In this document: positions 1 through 8,444 of the stretch, in pieces
Layout of the letters: every line of letters begins with the position of its first letter
Position numbering within the stretch: the stretch's first letter is position 1
Origin: Anaerovibrio lipolyticus LB2005
Lineage (GTDB): Bacteria > Bacillota > Negativicutes > Selenomonadales > Selenomonadaceae
DNA: 64,000 nucleotides
Assembly (NCBI RefSeq): GCF_000621545.1
Contig: NZ_JHYA01000011.1
Span: forward strand, 62,001 to 126,000
Reading direction: 5' to 3'
The notes under the pieces: model-generated
What the model was told of the DNA's origin: nothing
Database searches by the model: none
The model's input: the letters and a program-made list of their open reading frames with translations, nothing else
Translations under genes and position numbers: made by a program

Positions 1-151
1 CATGGAGGGAAAGTGTGAGCTGACCATTGAATCCGATGAAACCTTGAAATTAGGTGATGTGGTTGTTGAATCACCTAATGGAACTATAGATGCCAAGCTG
101 AGCACTCAGCTTGAAGTAATTGAGCAGTCTATTAGGGATGTTATGAAATAA
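1..151 (+). CDS. fliH: FliH, flagellar export ATPase regulator (C-terminal end only)
   Basis: Only the last 49 codons are in the window; complete codons start at base 2. The visible tail has a Gly-Asp-Val-Val-Val-Glu-Ser stretch followed by G-T-I-D-A-K-L-S-T-Q-L-E. This matches the conserved end of FliH/YscL proteins, where a G-x-I-D-A-x-L-x-T-Q-L-E segment closes the domain that contacts the export ATPase. FliH is the cytoplasmic stator that holds FliI and limits its ATP hydrolysis. The stop codon overlaps the fliI start by one base (TAATG), which indicates translational coupling and supports the call. Confidence 0.85.
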   Translation, partial: MEGKCELTIESDETLKLGDVVVESPNGTIDAKLSTQLEVIEQSIRDVMK

Positions 152-1458
152 TGGAAATCAACCTGAAAAAGTTTACTAACGCAGTTGAAAACAGCAAGCC
201 TATGCGTATGATAGGCAAGGTGGTACAGATGGTTGGTCTGGTTATTGAGTGCCAGGGACCAAATGTAAGCATGGGGGAATTGTGCTATGTTAAGTCGCAT
301 TTTCCCGATGTGGAGCCAGTTCCTTCTGAAGTAGTAGGCTTTCGAGATGGTAAGGTTCTTCTCATGCCTTTGGGTGATTCCAAGGGCATTGGACCAGGCT
401 GTGAGGTTGTATCCGCCCAAAAGGTTCTCCAAGTCAAGGTTGGTCCGGAGCTTTTGGGAAGGGTAATCGATGGTCTGGGAAATCCCATAGATGGCAAGGG
501 TCCTATCCTTTGCAAGGAGGAATATCCCCTCCAGGCTGATCCGCCGGCCCCTCTTGACAGGCCGGTTATCAAGGAATCCCTTTATGTTGGTGTAAGGGCC
601 ATTGATGGCCTTATAACCATGGGACAGGGCCAGCGAATTGGTATTATGGCCGGCAGTGGTGTTGGTAAATCCACCCTTCTGTCCATGATAGCCCGTAATA
701 CCGAAGCCGATATCAGCGTAATATCACTGGTGGGGGAGCGTGGCCGTGAGGTGAAGGAGTTTATCGAGCGTGATTTGGGAGAAGAGGGCTTAAAGCGTTC
801 TGTAGTAGTTGTAGCTACATCAGATAAGCCTGCACTGGTGCGCATCAAGGGCGCCATGACAGCCACTGCTATTGCGGAGTATTTCCGCGACAGAGGCCGT
901 AAGGTTATCCTTATGATGGACTCAGTAACCCGATTTGCCATGGCTCAGCGTGAGGTGGGACTTACCGTTGGTGAGCCACCAGCCACAAGAGGCTATACAC
1001 CGTCAGTATTCGCCCTTCTCCCAAGACTTTTGGAGAGAGCGGGTACCAGTGAAAAGGGTTCCATAACCGGGATTTATACTGTACTGGTTGATGGTGATGA
1101 TATGAATGAGCCAATAGCCGATGCGGTGCGAAGTATTCTGGATGGTCATATTGTGCTTTCAAGAAATATTGCGGCCCAGAACCACTTCCCAGCCATAGAT
1201 GTATTAGCCAGCGTATCCCGTGTAATGTCAGCCGTTGTGCCGGATGAACACATGGATGCCAACCGAAAACTAAGGGCCCTTATGGCAGTATATAAGGATG
1301 CCGAGGATTTGATACACATTGGTGCTTACGTCAAGGGCTCCAGCCCGAAAATTGACGAGGCCATACAGAAAATAGATGCCATAAATGACTTCCTATGTCA
1401 GGGGGTATTCGAGGTTCAGGGCTTCGATGAGACCATAGAGAGATTGGAAGCCATTTAG
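151..1458 (+). CDS. fliI: FliI, flagellum-specific ATPase
   Basis: This 435-residue protein is a full-length type III export ATPase, homologous to the F1 beta subunit. It hydrolyses ATP at the base of the flagellum to help unfold and hand over export substrates. The Walker A loop GSGVGKST lies at residues 168-175, a VGERGREV segment follows near 195, and a Walker B-like stretch ILMMDSVTRFA lies near 255. The sequence EPPATRGYTPSVFALLPRLLERAG is typical of FliI. The start overlaps the fliH stop by one base, and fliJ follows after 24 bp. No key residue appears to be missing. Confidence 0.97.
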   Translation: MEINLKKFTNAVENSKPMRMIGKVVQMVGLVIECQGPNVSMGELCYVKSHFPDVEPVPSEVVGFRDGKVLLMPLGDSKGIGPGCEVVSAQKVLQVKVGPELLGRVIDGLGNPIDGKGPILCKEEYPLQADPPAPLDRPVIKESLYVGVRAIDGLITMGQGQRIGIMAGSGVGKSTLLSMIARNTEADISVISLVGERGREVKEFIERDLGEEGLKRSVVVVATSDKPALVRIKGAMTATAIAEYFRDRGRKVILMMDSVTRFAMAQREVGLTVGEPPATRGYTPSVFALLPRLLERAGTSEKGSITGIYTVLVDGDDMNEPIADAVRSILDGHIVLSRNIAAQNHFPAIDVLASVSRVMSAVVPDEHMDANRKLRALMAVYKDAEDLIHIGAYVKGSSPKIDEAIQKIDAINDFLCQGVFEVQGFDETIERLEAI

Positions 1459-1482
1459 TATAGACGGTGGAGGCAGTGAAAC

Positions 1483-1932
1483 ATGAAAAAGTTTCGGTTC
1501 CAATTGGAAACCCTATTGAAGGTTACCAAAATGAATAAGGACCAGGCCCAGGTTGAACTGGCCACTGCCACCAAAAAGCTTGAAGAAGCAAGACATCACC
1601 TGGAGGAATTGCTGGAGCAGATGGCTCAAGGCCATAAGGATTACGATGCCCTTACCAGCAAGGGAACTATTACAGTGGGAACTCTGATGACCTATAACAG
1701 CTTCTTCAATTACAAGCGTGAACAGATAGAGCAACAGCAGCATTACATTATGGAATGCCAGGCTGAAAGGCAGAAACGCATGACAGAACTGGTGAAGATA
1801 ATGAACAAGCTGAAGAGCATTGAACAGCTGAAGGAAAAACGGTTCCAACAGTACATGGCTGAGGTCCTCTTTGAGGAACAGAAGGTGCTGGATGAAATCG
1901 GCGGTCAGCTCTATTTCCGAAATATGGGTTAA
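1483..1932 (+). CDS. fliJ: FliJ, flagellar export chaperone / ATPase stalk
   Basis: The protein has 149 residues and is almost entirely charged alpha-helix of coiled-coil character, as expected for FliJ. It starts with the usual MKKFRFQLETLLKVTK segment. FliJ sits in the pore of the FliI hexamer, like the gamma subunit of F1, and links it to FlhA. Sequence conservation is low in this family, so the call rests on the N-terminal motif, the size and the position directly after fliI. A GGTGGAGG-type ribosome binding site precedes the ATG. Confidence 0.93.
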   Translation: MKKFRFQLETLLKVTKMNKDQAQVELATATKKLEEARHHLEELLEQMAQGHKDYDALTSKGTITVGTLMTYNSFFNYKREQIEQQQHYIMECQAERQKRMTELVKIMNKLKSIEQLKEKRFQQYMAEVLFEEQKVLDEIGGQLYFRNMG

Positions 1933-1961
1933 CACATCTATACATGTGAAGGTGATTTTAG

Positions 1962-2528
1962 ATGATGAGAATAGAAGGGCTGGAAAGTGTTGTCCAGCGT
2001 ATTAGTGAACTTAATGATAGATTTGGTATCAGCAAGCCTGCCTACAATGCCAATGCTGCAGGTAAAAACTCCTTTGCTACAGAGCTGAAGGCAGCGGAGG
2101 GCAAGCTGGACCCTACCAAGGATTTTAGTGGAACTAAGGTAGAGGCCACCTCCTTTGGGGGAGATACCTCTGCACTTATAAATGAAGCAGCCTCCAAGTA
2201 TCACGTTGATCCGCGTCTTGTGGCAGCAATTGCCCAGACTGAATCCGGCGGCAATCAGGAGGCCGTATCCTCTGCAGGAGCTGTTGGCATTATGCAGCTT
2301 ATGCCAGACACGGCTGCATCCTTGGGGGTTGACCCATATAACAAGCAGCAGAACATTGATGGCGGTGCCAAGTATATAAAGGAAATGCTTGATACCTTCA
2401 ATGGTGACGTGAAGAAGGCCGTGGCCGCATACAATGCCGGTCCTCAGGCTGTTAAGGATTATGGTGGGGTTCCTCCTTATATTGAGACCCAAAATTATGT
2501 AAATAAGGTACTGGATATTTATCGATAA
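1962..2528 (+). CDS. SLT-type lytic transglycosylase of the flagellar operon
   Basis: This 188-residue protein ends in a Slt-type muramidase domain (about residues 75-188). The catalytic glutamate is in IAQTESGGN, followed by GAVGIMQLMPDTA and AAYNAGPQAVKDYGG, the standard SLT motifs. These enzymes cleave the glycan strand of peptidoglycan and form 1,6-anhydromuramic acid. In this operon the likely job is local opening of the wall for the rod, the role played by the FlgJ muramidase domain elsewhere. No signal peptide is visible, and the first 70 residues are a variable linker, so export would have to use the flagellar system or another route. ATG codons occur at 1962 and 1965; the start is ambiguous between them. 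Confidence 0.88.
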   Translation: MMRIEGLESVVQRISELNDRFGISKPAYNANAAGKNSFATELKAAEGKLDPTKDFSGTKVEATSFGGDTSALINEAASKYHVDPRLVAAIAQTESGGNQEAVSSAGAVGIMQLMPDTAASLGVDPYNKQQNIDGGAKYIKEMLDTFNGDVKKAVAAYNAGPQAVKDYGGVPPYIETQNYVNKVLDIYR

Positions 2529-2549
2529 TAAGTATATAGGGTGGATTTA

Positions 2550-3173
2550 ATGGACGAGAATCAGAATGGCGAAGCTGAGAAAAAGCCAAGTAAATTCAAA
2601 AGAATATTGAAGTTTCTTCTGATAGCCCTGGCGCTGTTTATAATAATTGTTGCTGGCTTCTTTTTAGGCATCTATTTCAGAATCATTGACACCAATGAAG
2701 CTAATGAAAAATATGGTCTTTATGAGCTGCCGATTATAGGAGAATATTTTGTAAGGCCAGTAGAAGATGGTGAGTCATCTGTGGATGAGGCGGAAAAGCG
2801 TACCGAAACCAAGAAGGATGACAAGAAGGCTGATGCTAAAACCAAGTCCAAGCCAGTGGTTCTTTCCAAGGAGGAAATAGAAAAGCAGACCAAGGAAAGA
2901 CAGGCTGCAGAAAAGAAACGTGTTTCCAAGCTGGCCCGTCTTTACAACGAAATGAAGCCAGAGGAAGCTGCCAAGATATTGGAATCCATGGATGATGATA
3001 TTGTTATATCCATCCTTCAGCGTATGGATGAGTCCCAGGTGTCCCAGGTTCTTACCAAGTTTGATACGGACCGGGCAGCCAATATTACCAGGATTATGTA
3101 TAACGGTGCACCAAGGCGGGTTATGCAGAATCCACCACAGACTGAGCAGAATCAGAGTGGTAATCCTGAATAA
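2550..3173 (+). CDS. MotE-like protein (MgtE N-domain, one membrane helix)
   Basis: The 207-residue protein has a short cytoplasmic tail, one strong hydrophobic helix (about residues 24-46), a Lys/Glu-rich coiled-coil region (90-135) and a C-terminal helical repeat. The repeat contains EEAAKILESMDDD and ILQRMDESQVSQVL, characteristic of the MgtE intracellular N domain. Proteins of this build between fliJ and fliK are the MotE/YlxF family and are thought to act with the motor or hook apparatus; the exact function here is inference. I chose the ATG at 2550 because AGGGTGG lies 6 bases before it; a GTG in frame at 2541 would add three residues. Confidence 0.8.
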   Translation: MDENQNGEAEKKPSKFKRILKFLLIALALFIIIVAGFFLGIYFRIIDTNEANEKYGLYELPIIGEYFVRPVEDGESSVDEAEKRTETKKDDKKADAKTKSKPVVLSKEEIEKQTKERQAAEKKRVSKLARLYNEMKPEEAAKILESMDDDIVISILQRMDESQVSQVLTKFDTDRAANITRIMYNGAPRRVMQNPPQTEQNQSGNPE

Positions 3174-3301
3174 AGATATTGTTAATTAATTAATAATCTT
3201 TCTTAATTATGATTTAATCTTCTTTTGATAAAATAATCTTGATGGTTAGGCACCCTATAAGCCTTCCATATATATTATTACTTTTTTAAGGAGGTGAATT
3301 C

Positions 3302-4984
3302 ATGGGAACAAATGTAAGTACAAATCTCTTTACTGCCGCACCCGCTACGCCACAGGCCAACGTACAGCAGAAAAATGTCAACACTGCCTTTGAGGGCCGC
3401 AAGGCATCCACTGGCAAGCAGGGCAAGGACTTCTCATCTGAGCTGAAGGACGTTACCAAAGATGCCACCAATGATGCTACTAAGGATGTAGCAAAGGATG
3501 ACAAGCTGGCCCAGGCTGCCAAGGAAGCTGTAGAAAATCCTGTAGCCGAAAAAGCTGTGCAGAAAAATTCTGAAAAGGCTGATACCAAACCAGATGCTGA
3601 TGCCAAAGAGGCTGTAGCTGAGGTGGTGGATGAGGCAGCAGAAGAAATGGCAGCCGAAGCAGTGGCTACCACTGTGGTTCAGCTTCCATTGGCAGAACTG
3701 ACTACTTCCGCTCAGCCAATGCAGACGGAGTCAGCTTCACTAGCATTGGAACAGCCGGTTCAGATTGAGGCAACAGCAGTAGCTATGGAACAGCCAATTC
3801 AGCAGATGGCGCAGGTGGATACCACAGCACCAGAGGTTAGTGCAGCAGCCCAGGAATTACAGCAGCCAACAGCAGCTACTCAGCTCCAGCAGCAGTCCAT
3901 TCAGACTGAGGCAAAGGCTCAGGACACTGCAAAGACAAATGTAGTGGTAAATGATGCTGTAGTAACAGAAGCAGAGGCACAGCCAATGGCTCAGAGTGAA
4001 AATACTCAGCCACAGGTGAAGCAGTCAGAGATGCACCAGCCTAAGTCCATTGAGGCACTGTTAAAACCAGTACAGCCAGTGGAAAAGGTAACTGCACCAG
4101 ATGGCTCCCAGGTAGTGAATTCAGGAGACATGACCAAGGAACAGCAGCTGCTGGCAGTTTTGTCCGGCAGGGTTGTAGCCCAGGAAACGAAGGCTGTTGA
4201 AACGGCTCCTCAGAAAACTACTGTGGAGGATATGAACAACCTTATTGGTCAGCAGACTCAGGTGGTAGCTGGTAATGATGCCAAGCGGGGCTTAAATCAA
4301 GATGGACAGCAGTCTCAGCAGGGCTTCCCACAGGCAACAGAAACAGAAGCCATGGCAGTACCACAGTCTCAGCCAGCAGAAAGCGAAGAAACAACCTTCA
4401 CCAACCGTATGGATGCAGCCCAAGCTGCAAATGTTTCCAACATTCAGACTCAGACCACTGATAATACAGCCCAGATTCCGGGTCAGCAGAACGTGAGCCA
4501 GACCAGAGCTGATTATCAGATTAATCAGCAGATTGTGGAGCAGGCCAGACTTCTCCGTAATGCTGAAAACACCGAAATGGTAATCAAGCTGAATCCAAGA
4601 CATCTTGGTGATTTGACTCTGAAGGTTGCTGTAAACAGCAACGGCGGCGTAACTGCCACCTTCCACACTGATAACGCTCAAGTTAGGGCAATGCTTGAAA
4701 CCTCAATGATTCAGCTACAGAAGGAGCTGAACGAGCAGGGCATCAAGGTTGACAGTGTAGAGGTACAGACCGGTCTTTCCGATGGACAGCTTCCAGAGGG
4801 ACAGAGCCAGGGCTATTATCAGCAGCAGCAAGAACAGCAGAATGTCAGAAGCCAGCAAATTGATTTGAAGGATTTTGAGGATGATGTGGAGAATCTTGCA
4901 GCAGAGCCTGTAAACAAAGCCACCGAGGTTATTCGCGACAGCGAAGGCAACAAGATTTCTGATGGCGTTGATTACGCAGTATAA
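3302..4984 (+). CDS. fliK: FliK, flagellar hook-length control protein
   Basis: The protein is 560 residues long. The N-terminal two thirds are low-complexity, rich in Ala, Gln, Glu, Thr and Val, as expected for the molecular-ruler part of FliK. The conserved C-terminal Flg_hook domain (about residues 415-510) has LNPRHLGDLTLKV and the QLQKELNEQGIKVDSVEV segment that contacts FlhB. FliK measures the hook and switches FlhB from hook to filament substrates. A Gln-rich stretch near residue 505-520 is a species-level oddity. AAGGAGGTG lies directly upstream of the ATG. The 128-bp gap before it contains an AT-rich inverted repeat. Confidence 0.92.
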   Translation: MGTNVSTNLFTAAPATPQANVQQKNVNTAFEGRKASTGKQGKDFSSELKDVTKDATNDATKDVAKDDKLAQAAKEAVENPVAEKAVQKNSEKADTKPDADAKEAVAEVVDEAAEEMAAEAVATTVVQLPLAELTTSAQPMQTESASLALEQPVQIEATAVAMEQPIQQMAQVDTTAPEVSAAAQELQQPTAATQLQQQSIQTEAKAQDTAKTNVVVNDAVVTEAEAQPMAQSENTQPQVKQSEMHQPKSIEALLKPVQPVEKVTAPDGSQVVNSGDMTKEQQLLAVLSGRVVAQETKAVETAPQKTTVEDMNNLIGQQTQVVAGNDAKRGLNQDGQQSQQGFPQATETEAMAVPQSQPAESEETTFTNRMDAAQAANVSNIQTQTTDNTAQIPGQQNVSQTRADYQINQQIVEQARLLRNAENTEMVIKLNPRHLGDLTLKVAVNSNGGVTATFHTDNAQVRAMLETSMIQLQKELNEQGIKVDSVEVQTGLSDGQLPEGQSQGYYQQQQEQQNVRSQQIDLKDFEDDVENLAAEPVNKATEVIRDSEGNKISDGVDYAV

Positions 4985-5007
4985 AATTTCAGAAAGGAGA
5001 GAAATAT

Positions 5008-5505
5008 ATGGCAAATTCATTAAATACCATTACTGTAGATGGCAAGACCTATGATCTGGAAACCTACAAGACTACACAGGGTGTGAAGGCCTCTGAGGTT
5101 GGCAAGAAGAATGAGCTGGACAAAGACGCATTCCTTTCCCTGCTGGTAACCCAGATGCAGTATCAGGATCCCCTTTCTCCAATGGACAACACCGAATATT
5201 TGGCACAGCTGGCCCAGTATTCCTCCTTGGAGCAGATGACCAACGTAGCATCCAAGCTGGGTGATGTTTATTCTCTGGTGGAAAACATCGATTCCTCCGT
5301 ATTGGTGGGACAGCTTAGCAGCATGATTGGCAAGAATATCCAGTGGCATGATGGCAGCAACAATTTCTATGAGGGCAAGGTTAGCGGTGTAAGTGTTACT
5401 GATGGACAGACCTCTGTTATTGCAACTGTTAAGGCTGCTGATGGTTCTGAGATGCAGACCAAGGTAGAGATTGCAAATATTACTCGCGTAGGCGATGGTG
5501 TATAA
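5008..5505 (+). CDS. flgD: FlgD, flagellar hook cap / assembly protein
   Basis: This 165-residue protein carries the FlgD hallmark at about residues 38-75: DAFLSLLVTQMQYQDPLSPMDNTEYLAQLAQYSSLEQM is read continuously in the translation. FlgD caps the growing hook and promotes FlgE polymerisation. The protein is shorter than enterobacterial FlgD (about 230 residues) because the C-terminal Tudor/Fn3-like region is reduced. Short FlgD forms are common in Bacillota. The gene is 23 bp after fliK and 18 bp before the next gene, so it is clearly co-transcribed. Confidence 0.95.
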   Translation: MANSLNTITVDGKTYDLETYKTTQGVKASEVGKKNELDKDAFLSLLVTQMQYQDPLSPMDNTEYLAQLAQYSSLEQMTNVASKLGDVYSLVENIDSSVLVGQLSSMIGKNIQWHDGSNNFYEGKVSGVSVTDGQTSVIATVKAADGSEMQTKVEIANITRVGDGV

Positions 5506-5523
5506 AAGTATTGGAGGCAGAAT

Positions 5524-5916
5524 ATGAGTGACCCACGAATTTATTTTCCGTCACAACCCATTTTGCCAGTGGAAAATTCCAGTCTCAATAGTCGCCGAAC
5601 CAATGCTGGTTCAGCAGTAAACAAGGGAGCATCCTTTGCCAGCTTGTTAAAGGAAAGCTCCAACAAGGTGATGTTTTCAAATCATGCAATTCAGAGACTC
5701 AATGACCGAAATCTGAATTTCAGTGAAGAGGACCTTGCGAAGTTGGATGACACCGTAGCCAGGATGGCTGAAAAGGGAGCTAAGGAATCCGTTATCTATA
5801 TGAATGATACCGCTTTAGTTGTCAGTGTCGCCAACAGGACTGTAATTACCGCCATGGATGGATCAAGTGCAAAGGAAAACATTTTTACGAATATTGACAG
5901 TGCGGCCATATTATAA
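5524..5916 (+). CDS. Flagellar operon protein of the TIGR02530 type
   Basis: The 130-residue soluble protein contains FSNHAIQRLNDRNLNFSEEDLAKLDDTVARMAEKG and ends with NRTVITAMDG. This fits the small conserved protein (TIGR02530) found between flgD and flgE in many Bacillota and some other phyla. Its role is not established; position suggests a part in hook formation or its regulation. The first 45 residues look disordered. GGAGGC lies 8 bases before the ATG. The identification is by motif memory and gene order, not by a search. Confidence 0.8.
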   Translation: MSDPRIYFPSQPILPVENSSLNSRRTNAGSAVNKGASFASLLKESSNKVMFSNHAIQRLNDRNLNFSEEDLAKLDDTVARMAEKGAKESVIYMNDTALVVSVANRTVITAMDGSSAKENIFTNIDSAAIL

Positions 5917-5940
5917 AGCTTGGACCTATATGGAGAGCTT

Positions 5941-5966
5941 AAAGGACGGAATGACAGATGTCCTTT
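5941..5966 (+). other. Hairpin in the flgE leader
   Basis: The 93-bp gap before flgE contains AAAGGAC (5941-5947) and its exact complement GTCCTTT (5960-5966) around a 12-base loop. It may influence translation or stability of the flgE message. No known family was recognised and no ORF fits here. Confidence 0.35.
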
Positions 5967-6009
5967 ACCACACAGCCGCATCAGAACAAGAAAAGGAGAT
6001 TGATTCATT

Positions 6010-8031
6010 ATGATGCGTTCACTTTTTTCCGGCGTTTCCGGTCTTAAAAATCATCAGACCCGTATGGATGTTATTGGTAACAATATTTCCAACGTAAACA
6101 CCACCGGTTTTAAATCCTCCCGTGTAAACTTTGAGGATTCCCTTAGCCAGACCCTTACCGCTGCTTCCCAGGCCTCCGGCACCACTGGTGGTACCAACCC
6201 TAAGCAGATTGGTCTCGGCTCCAAGATTTCTGCTATTGATGTAAACTTCAAGGATGGTTCCGTACAGACCACTGGTATTAACACTGATTTGTGCCTTTCC
6301 GGCAACGCACTCTTTGTAGTAAAACAGGGTAACCAGACCTACTACACCCGAAATGGTGCCTTTAATTTTGATGCTGATGGTAATCTGGTAAATGCAGAGG
6401 GCTTGTATGTTCAAGGGTATGCTAATGCATCAGCTACTGATCACAATTCCATTAATACCAATGGTGCTACTTCTGCTATTCAGATTCGTGCTGGTAAAAC
6501 AATGCCATCTTCTGAAACTAGTATTGTTAATTATCTAAATAATTTAAATGCTTCATCTGCTGGGATTGAGAGCATTTCTTACACTGATAAAGATGGTAAG
6601 ACTTATTCTACTAAGGTGAAGGGAGCTGTAGTTGATTTAACTCCTACACGAACAGATGAGGTAACTATTACGATAGGGCTGGCTGATGGGCGTAAGGTAG
6701 ATAAAACTGTACCTCCATCCATGGCAAATTCGTATACGACAGGGAAACCATTTAAAGAAACAATTAAGTATGTATTTAAAAATGCAACTTCTAATAGTGC
6801 TGGTGATCTTGCGCTTAAACTTGCGTCAAATAGTGGGCAAACAATAGTTTTCAGAAATAATCCTATTGATGCTACTGTTGGAAAAACATATTCTTTAGGT
6901 CAGAAGTACGAAATTTCCTCGATAATAAGCGAGGTAACTGCTAATACAGATGGTACAGTAACTATAAAGTTTGATTCAGGTGATGTTGAGTCAGTTACAA
7001 TTCCAAAACCACCTGAGGAGGGGTTGTTTGTACCAGGAGAGCCATTTGAAATTGATGCAAAGGTCTCGGAGATTGAGATGCATGCAGGAGCTACATGTGA
7101 GTTGCAAGATTACAGTGACAAAAATGGTTCGTATACTATACCAGCAGCAACCGTTGTGACTGTTGTTGAAGGTGGAACAGAAGAGGTTTCAGTAGAATAT
7201 GATAGTACTATCACAGATATAGCACGTGCTGTAACCCGTGGTGAATCTGAGCAAAGTATCGTCTCAGCTGTACTTACGATGTCTGATGGTACTACTCAAA
7301 CTGTAACATCTGGTAAGTATACGGTTGGTAATAGTATACCGCTTTCCACTACTGTTAAGGTTTATGATTCTTTAGGAGCGGATCATGTTGTTCCTATTAC
7401 TTTGGAGAAGAGTTACTTGGCAGATAATCAATGGATAGCTAAATTGGCTAAGGATACAATTGTTGAAGAAGATGGAACAGAGACTACTCTGTCTATGCCA
7501 GATACTGTAGTTCCGTTTACTGAATCTGGAGCCTATGCTTCAACTGGTTCCCCTGGTATATTGAAGTTACAATATGGTAATGGCGCTGCTGACCAGCAGG
7601 TAACCATTAACTATTCCAATTTAACTCAGTATGCTAATTCCAGTACCGCCAATGCTGAGGCCAATGGCTATGCTTCTGGTACTCTTGAAACTGTCACCAT
7701 TGATGAGTCCGGTACTGTTGTTGGTACCTACACCAACGGTGTACTCCGCAAGGAGGCACAGATTGCAGTGGCTCAGTTCACCAACGCTCCTGGTCTTACC
7801 AAGAAGGGTAATTCCCTTTATGTTGAGTCCAATAACTCCGGTACCCCTAACATCGGTACTGCACAGAGCTTTGGCGCCACTATTACTGCATCTGCACTGG
7901 AAATGTCCAATGTAGACGTAGCAGAAGAATTCAGTAACATGATTATCACTCAGCGTGGTTTCCAGTCCAACTCCAAGATTATCACCGTATCCGATGAGAT
8001 GCTGGAGAACCTCATCAACATGAAGAGATAA
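6010..8031 (+). CDS. flgE: FlgE, flagellar hook protein
   Basis: The protein has 673 residues, against about 400 in enterobacteria. The N terminus (MMRSLFSGVSGLKNHQTRMDVIGNNISNVNTTGFK in the translation) and the C terminus (MSNVDVAEEFSNMIITQRGFQSNSKIIT) form the conserved D0/D1 coiled-coil core that builds the hook tube. Residues about 137-523 (6420-7580) form a large surface insertion rich in Thr, Val and acidic residues. Its codon use is clearly more A/T-ending than the flanks: AAA, ACA and TCA inside, AAG, ACC and TCC outside. A cysteine occurs in the conserved TDLCLSGNALF segment, where most homologues have Ala or Ser. ATG also occurs at 6013. Confidence 0.96.
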   Translation: MMRSLFSGVSGLKNHQTRMDVIGNNISNVNTTGFKSSRVNFEDSLSQTLTAASQASGTTGGTNPKQIGLGSKISAIDVNFKDGSVQTTGINTDLCLSGNALFVVKQGNQTYYTRNGAFNFDADGNLVNAEGLYVQGYANASATDHNSINTNGATSAIQIRAGKTMPSSETSIVNYLNNLNASSAGIESISYTDKDGKTYSTKVKGAVVDLTPTRTDEVTITIGLADGRKVDKTVPPSMANSYTTGKPFKETIKYVFKNATSNSAGDLALKLASNSGQTIVFRNNPIDATVGKTYSLGQKYEISSIISEVTANTDGTVTIKFDSGDVESVTIPKPPEEGLFVPGEPFEIDAKVSEIEMHAGATCELQDYSDKNGSYTIPAATVVTVVEGGTEEVSVEYDSTITDIARAVTRGESEQSIVSAVLTMSDGTTQTVTSGKYTVGNSIPLSTTVKVYDSLGADHVVPITLEKSYLADNQWIAKLAKDTIVEEDGTETTLSMPDTVVPFTESGAYASTGSPGILKLQYGNGAADQQVTINYSNLTQYANSSTANAEANGYASGTLETVTIDESGTVVGTYTNGVLRKEAQIAVAQFTNAPGLTKKGNSLYVESNNSGTPNIGTAQSFGATITASALEMSNVDVAEEFSNMIITQRGFQSNSKIITVSDEMLENLINMKR

Positions 8032-8076
8032 TAAATAGGTCTTAGTAATTAGGACTTTAAAAGGGTTTTCAAATAT

Positions 8077-8109
8077 TTATTGGCAGGTGCTTCCTGCACC
8101 TGCCAATAA
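8077..8109 (+). other. Perfect 14-bp hairpin between flgE and swrD
   Basis: TTATTGGCAGGTGC (8077-8090) and its exact complement (8096-8109) flank the loop TTCCT. The stem is GC-rich in its inner half. It is not followed by a T-run, so it does not fit a standard intrinsic terminator. A role as a 3' stabiliser or processing signal that keeps flgE message more abundant than downstream genes is plausible but inferred. Confidence 0.6.
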
Positions 8110-8139
8110 GTATTACAATGTTCTAAGGGGGAGCTTATT

Positions 8140-8337
8140 ATGATTAAGCTTACAAAATTTAATTCCGAGAAGAAACAGAAGGCAGAATTTGTATTAAATG
8201 CAGAAATAATTGAAACAATAGAGGAAACACCAGATACTGTTATTACTCTCACCAACGGTAAGAAGATTATCGTTGAGGAGTCAATGGAGGATGTTGTCCG
8301 CCAGGTGGTAAAGTATAAGAGAGCCTGGTTTAAATAA
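8140..8337 (+). CDS. swrD: SwrD/FlbD family flagellar protein
   Basis: This 65-residue protein starts MIKLTKFN and contains the short segment TLTNGKKIIVEES. It matches the small FlbD family, called SwrD in Bacillus subtilis, which is encoded between flgE and fliL in many Bacillota. Established work in B. subtilis links SwrD to torque and stator function during swarming; the same role here is inference. An AAGGGGGAG-type ribosome binding site precedes the ATG. The protein is full length for its family. Confidence 0.85.
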   Translation: MIKLTKFNSEKKQKAEFVLNAEIIETIEETPDTVITLTNGKKIIVEESMEDVVRQVVKYKRAWFK

Positions 8338-8387
8338 ATAGTTGTATTTTGCCATAGAATTGGTAAAATATTAATATTGAATATATT

Positions 8388-8411
8388 TTGATGAGAAAGG
8401 ATTCTCGTCAA
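8388..8411 (+). other. Hairpin in the swrD-fliL gap
   Basis: TTGATGAGAA (8388-8397) and TTCTCGTCAA (8402-8411) form a 10-bp stem with one G-U pair and a four-base loop. It lies in the 107-bp AT-rich gap before fliL. A possible weak promoter (TTGGTA near 8360, TATATT near 8382) overlaps it. No T-run follows, so it is not a clear terminator. Confidence 0.4.
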
Positions 8412-8444
8412 TGGTATAGATAAAAAATGAAGGAGTGACATAGA

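Noticed and set aside
3174-3301. Promoter or terminator in the gap before fliK
   Set aside because: There is an AT-rich inverted repeat near 3174-3202 and TTGATA-like boxes, but no pair of promoter boxes with acceptable spacing and no GC stem with a T-run.
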